From positions 1-9,847 of the forward strand of contig JBIKSZ010000141.1 of NCBI GenBank assembly GCA_044348345.1: a DNA stretch of 9,847 nucleotides, read 5' to 3'. Below are positions 7,629 to 9,847 of the stretch, one piece after another. Position numbers and translations under genes: made by a program. This DNA is from Falsiroseomonas sp044348345 (GTDB lineage: Bacteria > Pseudomonadota > Alphaproteobacteria > Acetobacterales > Acetobacteraceae). Below the pieces are notes generated by a model that worked only from the letters and a program-made list of their open reading frames with translations, was not told where the DNA came from and ran no database searches. Numbering within the stretch: the stretch's first letter is position 1; each line of letters starts with the position of its first letter.

Positions 7629-8600
7629 ATGCAACGCCGGACCCTGCTCGCCGCGAGCCTTGCCCTGCCTGCCACCGCCCTGCCGGCGGCGGCCCAGGAA
7701 GCGCCGTTCCCCAACCGTCCCATCCGCTTGCTCCTGGCTTTCGCGCCGGGCGGCGGCACGGACCTCATCGCGCGGACGCTCGGGAATGCGATGGGCCCGC
7801 TGCTGGGGCAGACGATCGTGGTGGAGAACCGGCCGGGGGGGGGCGGCAACATCGCCACCGAAATGGCCGCCGGCGCCCGCCCGGACGGCTACACGATGCT
7901 GATGGGCAATCACGGCCCGATGAGTGTCAACGTCTCCCTGTTCCGCAACATGCGCGTGGACCCCGAACAGGCGCTGGAGCCCATCGGGCTGGTGGCGGAC
8001 GCGCCGCTGGTCGTCGTGGTTGGGCCCCGGTCGCGGGCACGCACGCTCCGCGAACTGCTCGACGAAATTCGCGCCGGGCGCGGCAACCTCACCTATGCCA
8101 GCGCCTCCAACGGCTCCGCCAGTCACCTCGCCGCGGCGTTGATGCTGCAGATGACGGGGCTCGAGGCCGAGCACGTGCCCTTCCGCGGCGCCGGCCCGGC
8201 GCTCACCGACGTCGCCGCCGGGCATATCCACTTCATGGTCACCACGCTCCCGTCCGTGGTCGGCCTGATGCAGGGCAATGCGGTGCGGGCGCTGGCGGTG
8301 ACCGGCGACACGCGCATGACGCTCTTCCCCGATATCCCGACCGTCGCGGAGACGGTTCCGAACTACAAGGCGACCGCCTGGTATGGCCTTCTGGTGCCGC
8401 GCGGCACGCCGGAGCCGGTGAAGGCCCGCCTCTTCGCCGCGATGCGGGAAGCGCTGTCGAACCCCGAGGTCATCCGCCGCCTGCGCGACGAAGGCGCCGA
8501 GCCTTCCACCCTCGACGGCCCGGGCTTTGCCCGCCTGATCCGCTGGGAGCGCGAGCGCTGGGCCGAGGTGGTCCGCCAGGCGCGCATCACGGTGGACTGA
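7629..8600 (+). CDS. Bug/TctC-family tripartite tricarboxylate transporter substrate-binding protein
   Basis: A 323-residue periplasmic binding protein of the usual length for the family. A signal peptide is visible: Arg3-Arg4, a hydrophobic stretch (TLLAASLALPATALP) and a likely cleavage after the Ala20-Ala22 run. The twin arginines followed by TLL leave Tat export possible. Family motifs follow in order: FPNRPIRLLLAFAPGGGTD (27-45), VVENRPGGGGNIA (64-76), PDGYTMLMGN (85-94), YASASNGSASHLA (155-167) and VPFRGAGPALTDVAAGHI (183-200). Such proteins bind carboxylates or aromatic acids and usually serve TctAB permeases. No tctA or tctB is present here, as is common for the many orphan Bug receptors of beta- and alphaproteobacteria. 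GAGGA eight bases before ATG 7629 supports the start. The gap after the GalD-like gene is 27 bp, so one operon is likely and the ligand may be that enzyme's substrate or a precursor. Confidence 0.93.
   Translation: MQRRTLLAASLALPATALPAAAQEAPFPNRPIRLLLAFAPGGGTDLIARTLGNAMGPLLGQTIVVENRPGGGGNIATEMAAGARPDGYTMLMGNHGPMSVNVSLFRNMRVDPEQALEPIGLVADAPLVVVVGPRSRARTLRELLDEIRAGRGNLTYASASNGSASHLAAALMLQMTGLEAEHVPFRGAGPALTDVAAGHIHFMVTTLPSVVGLMQGNAVRALAVTGDTRMTLFPDIPTVAETVPNYKATAWYGLLVPRGTPEPVKARLFAAMREALSNPEVIRRLRDEGAEPSTLDGPGFARLIRWERERWAEVVRQARITVD
7835..7843 (+). repeat. G9 homopolymer inside the binding-protein gene
   Basis: Nine consecutive G bases encode part of the RPGGGGN motif, where the family usually has RPGAGG or RPGGGG. 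The frame is intact. The tract is a slippage and sequencing-error risk. Confidence 0.7.
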
Positions 8601-8631
8601 AGGCGGCGCGCCCCGCCATCCCGTCGCCCGG

Positions 8632-8661
8632 TTGACCCTTGGCGACCCGCAGGGGTAGCAG
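8632..8661 (+). promoter_or_regulatory. Candidate promoter before the SDR gene
   Basis: TTGACC (8632-8637, five of six consensus positions) is followed after 18 bases by a weak TAGCAG (8656-8661) in the 67-bp gap. If used, transcription would begin at or near ATG 8668, giving a nearly leaderless message. The -10 match is poor. Confidence 0.25.
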
Positions 8662-8667
8662 CGTCGT

Positions 8668-9426
8668 ATGATCGACCTGTTCTCCCTTTCGGGCCGCGTG
8701 GCGCTGGTGACCGGCGCCTCGGGCGGGCTCGGGCGGCACTTCGGCCGCGTGCTGCATGCGGCCGGTGCGAGCGTGGCGCTGGCCGCGCGCCGGCCCGACA
8801 GCGTGGCGGCCGATGCCGCGGCGCTGGGTGAGCGCGCCATGGCGGTGGCGCTCGACGTGACCGATGCGGCCTCCATCGCCGCCGCGCTGGACGCGGTGGA
8901 CGCGCGCTTCGGCCCCTGCGACCTGCTGGTGAACAATGCCGGCATTGCCGCGACGAAGCCGTTTCTGGATCACGCCGAAGACGACTGGGACCGCGTGATG
9001 GATGTGGATCTGCGCGGCGCCTTCGTGATGGCCCAGGCCGCCGCGAAGCGCATGGTCGCGGCGGGGAAGGAAGGCGCGATCGTCAACATCGCCTCCATCC
9101 TCGGGCTGCGCGTGATCCCGGGTGTTGCCAGCTATTCGGCGGCCAAGGCCGGGCTGATCCAGTTGACGCGGCAGATGGCGGTGGAACTCGCGCGCCACCG
9201 CATCCGCGTGAATGCGCTGGCGCCCGGTTATGTGGCCACCGATATCAACCGCGATTTCTTCGCCTCCGAGGCCGGCCAGGCGCTGCTGAAGCGCATTCCG
9301 CAGCGCCGGCTCGGCACGGTGGACGACCTCACCGGCCCGCTGCTGCTGCTCGCCAGCCGCGCGGGCGCGCATATGACCGGTAGCGTCGTCACGGTGGATG
9401 GCGGCCATTCGGTGAACAGCCTCTAG
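8668..9426 (+). CDS. SDR-family NAD(P)-dependent oxidoreductase
   Basis: A 252-residue classical short-chain dehydrogenase. It has the cofactor motif TGASGGLG (15-22), ALDVTD (61-66), NNAG (89-92), and the catalytic Ser143 (NIASILG), Tyr156 and Lys160 (YSAAK). PGYVATD follows the barrel core and TVDGGHSV closes the chain. The Asn of the usual N-S-Y-K tetrad is replaced by Asp (VDLRGAF, Asp114), a substitution I recall seeing in other SDRs. The residue after beta strand 2 is Arg (AARRPDS), which favours NADP(H) over NAD(H). It would oxidise a hydroxyl or reduce a ketone; with the acyl-CoA dehydrogenase ten bases downstream, a hydroxyacyl-CoA or carboxylic acid substrate is plausible. AGGGG lies twelve bases before the ATG, rather far. 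The 67-bp gap from the binding-protein gene may hold an extra promoter. Confidence 0.93.
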   Translation: MIDLFSLSGRVALVTGASGGLGRHFGRVLHAAGASVALAARRPDSVAADAAALGERAMAVALDVTDAASIAAALDAVDARFGPCDLLVNNAGIAATKPFLDHAEDDWDRVMDVDLRGAFVMAQAAAKRMVAAGKEGAIVNIASILGLRVIPGVASYSAAKAGLIQLTRQMAVELARHRIRVNALAPGYVATDINRDFFASEAGQALLKRIPQRRLGTVDDLTGPLLLLASRAGAHMTGSVVTVDGGHSVNSL

Positions 9427-9436
9427 GACACGCATC

Positions 9437-9847
9437 ATGGATTTCGCGCTGCCGCCGGAGATCGAGGCCATCCGCGCCCGTGTGCGGGCCTTCGTGGATG
9501 ACCGGCTGATCCCGCTCGAGGCCGATCGCACCAATTACGACGAGCACGAGAACATCCACCCCGATGTCCTGCAGCGCTTGCGCGCGGAGGCGAAGGCCGC
9601 GGGGCTCTGGGCGCTGCAGATGCCGAAAGCTCGCGGTGGCGGCGGGCTGCCGATCATCGGCATGGCGGCCTGCTATGAGGAGATGAACCGCTCCATCTTC
9701 GGCCCCGTCGTCTTCAACAGCGCCGCGCCCGATGACGGCAACATGATCGTGCTGGAGAAGGTCGCGACCGAGGCGCAGAAGGCGAAGTGGCTGCAGCCCA
9801 TCGTGGATGGCGCGGTACAGTCGTCTTTCGCGATGACGGAGCCCGAT
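9437..9847 (+). CDS. Acyl-CoA dehydrogenase, N-terminal part (cut by the window edge)
   Basis: The first 137 codons of an acyl-CoA dehydrogenase. The start MDFALPPEIEAIRARVRAF and the segment DDRLIPLE are typical of the N-terminal alpha-helical domain. FGPVVFNSAAPD (about 99-110) and the flavin-contact motif FAMTEPD (131-137) lie at the usual places for this family, nearest in feel to the ACAD10/11-like group. It would carry out FAD-dependent alpha-beta dehydrogenation of an acyl-CoA. The catalytic Glu lies beyond the window and cannot be checked. AGGA overlapping the SDR stop codon, eight bases before ATG 9437, supports the start, and the ten-base gap indicates co-transcription with the SDR. 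Confidence 0.93.
   Translation, partial: MDFALPPEIEAIRARVRAFVDDRLIPLEADRTNYDEHENIHPDVLQRLRAEAKAAGLWALQMPKARGGGGLPIIGMAACYEEMNRSIFGPVVFNSAAPDDGNMIVLEKVATEAQKAKWLQPIVDGAVQSSFAMTEPD

Noticed and set aside
6249..8945. Open frame of 898 codons on the minus strand opposite the GalD-like, binding-protein and SDR genes
   Set aside because: It lies antisense to three clear genes with family motifs, its translation is low-complexity Arg/Ala/Gly/His-rich, and it also overlaps the lysR start. Such long shadows are expected at this GC content.

Overview
The window is very GC-rich (roughly 70 percent by eye) and densely coded, with short intergenic gaps and GCG/CGC/CTG-type codons throughout. The mix of genes is typical of soil or water alphaproteobacteria. 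It includes a Bug/TctC-type binding protein, a LysR regulator, a DUF6282-type hydrolase, an SDR followed by an acyl-CoA dehydrogenase, and an HcnABC/opine-oxidase-like dehydrogenase. An Acetobacteraceae (Roseomonas-like) host is my best guess. That rests on gene content and composition only; there is no rRNA or other marker here. I see no tRNA, rRNA, CRISPR array, insertion sequence or attachment site.

Region 1 (1-3461) is a divergent pair of transcription units. Leftwards on the minus strand are a small 2Fe-2S protein (1765-1460), an FAD/BFD-iron-sulfur oxidoreductase subunit (1463-24), and the first nine codons of a second flavoprotein (from 27). The genes are joined by ATGA stop/start overlaps. 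This is the HcnA-HcnB-HcnC gene order, shared with opine oxidases and the D-hydroxyproline/proline dehydrogenases. Rightwards are a polar-amino-acid-type ABC transporter ATPase (1795-2535) and a DUF6282-like metal-dependent hydrolase (2550-3461). Together they look like an uptake and catabolism module for an amino acid or derivative, but the permease and binding protein are not visible.

Region 2 (3462-5481) starts with a 120-bp leader containing several hairpins, one of which encloses the probable ribosome-binding site of the next gene. A membrane histidine kinase follows, overlapping a stand-alone receiver protein by 20 bases. The kinase N-terminus aligns without gaps on the ethylene-receptor (ETR1) transmembrane sensor: the Asp and His positions are kept, but the copper-ligand Cys is Ala. 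This is the most unusual feature of the window.

Region 3 (5506-9847) has a LysR-type regulator on the minus strand, divergent from a plus-strand run: a GalD/PrpF-family tautomerase, a periplasmic Bug/TctC-type binding protein, an SDR, and a truncated acyl-CoA dehydrogenase. The 107-bp divergent gap holds a good LysR-type dyad beside a plausible lysR promoter. The run looks like LysR-controlled catabolism of a di- or tricarboxylate or an aromatic-derived acid. The substrate cannot be read from the sequence.
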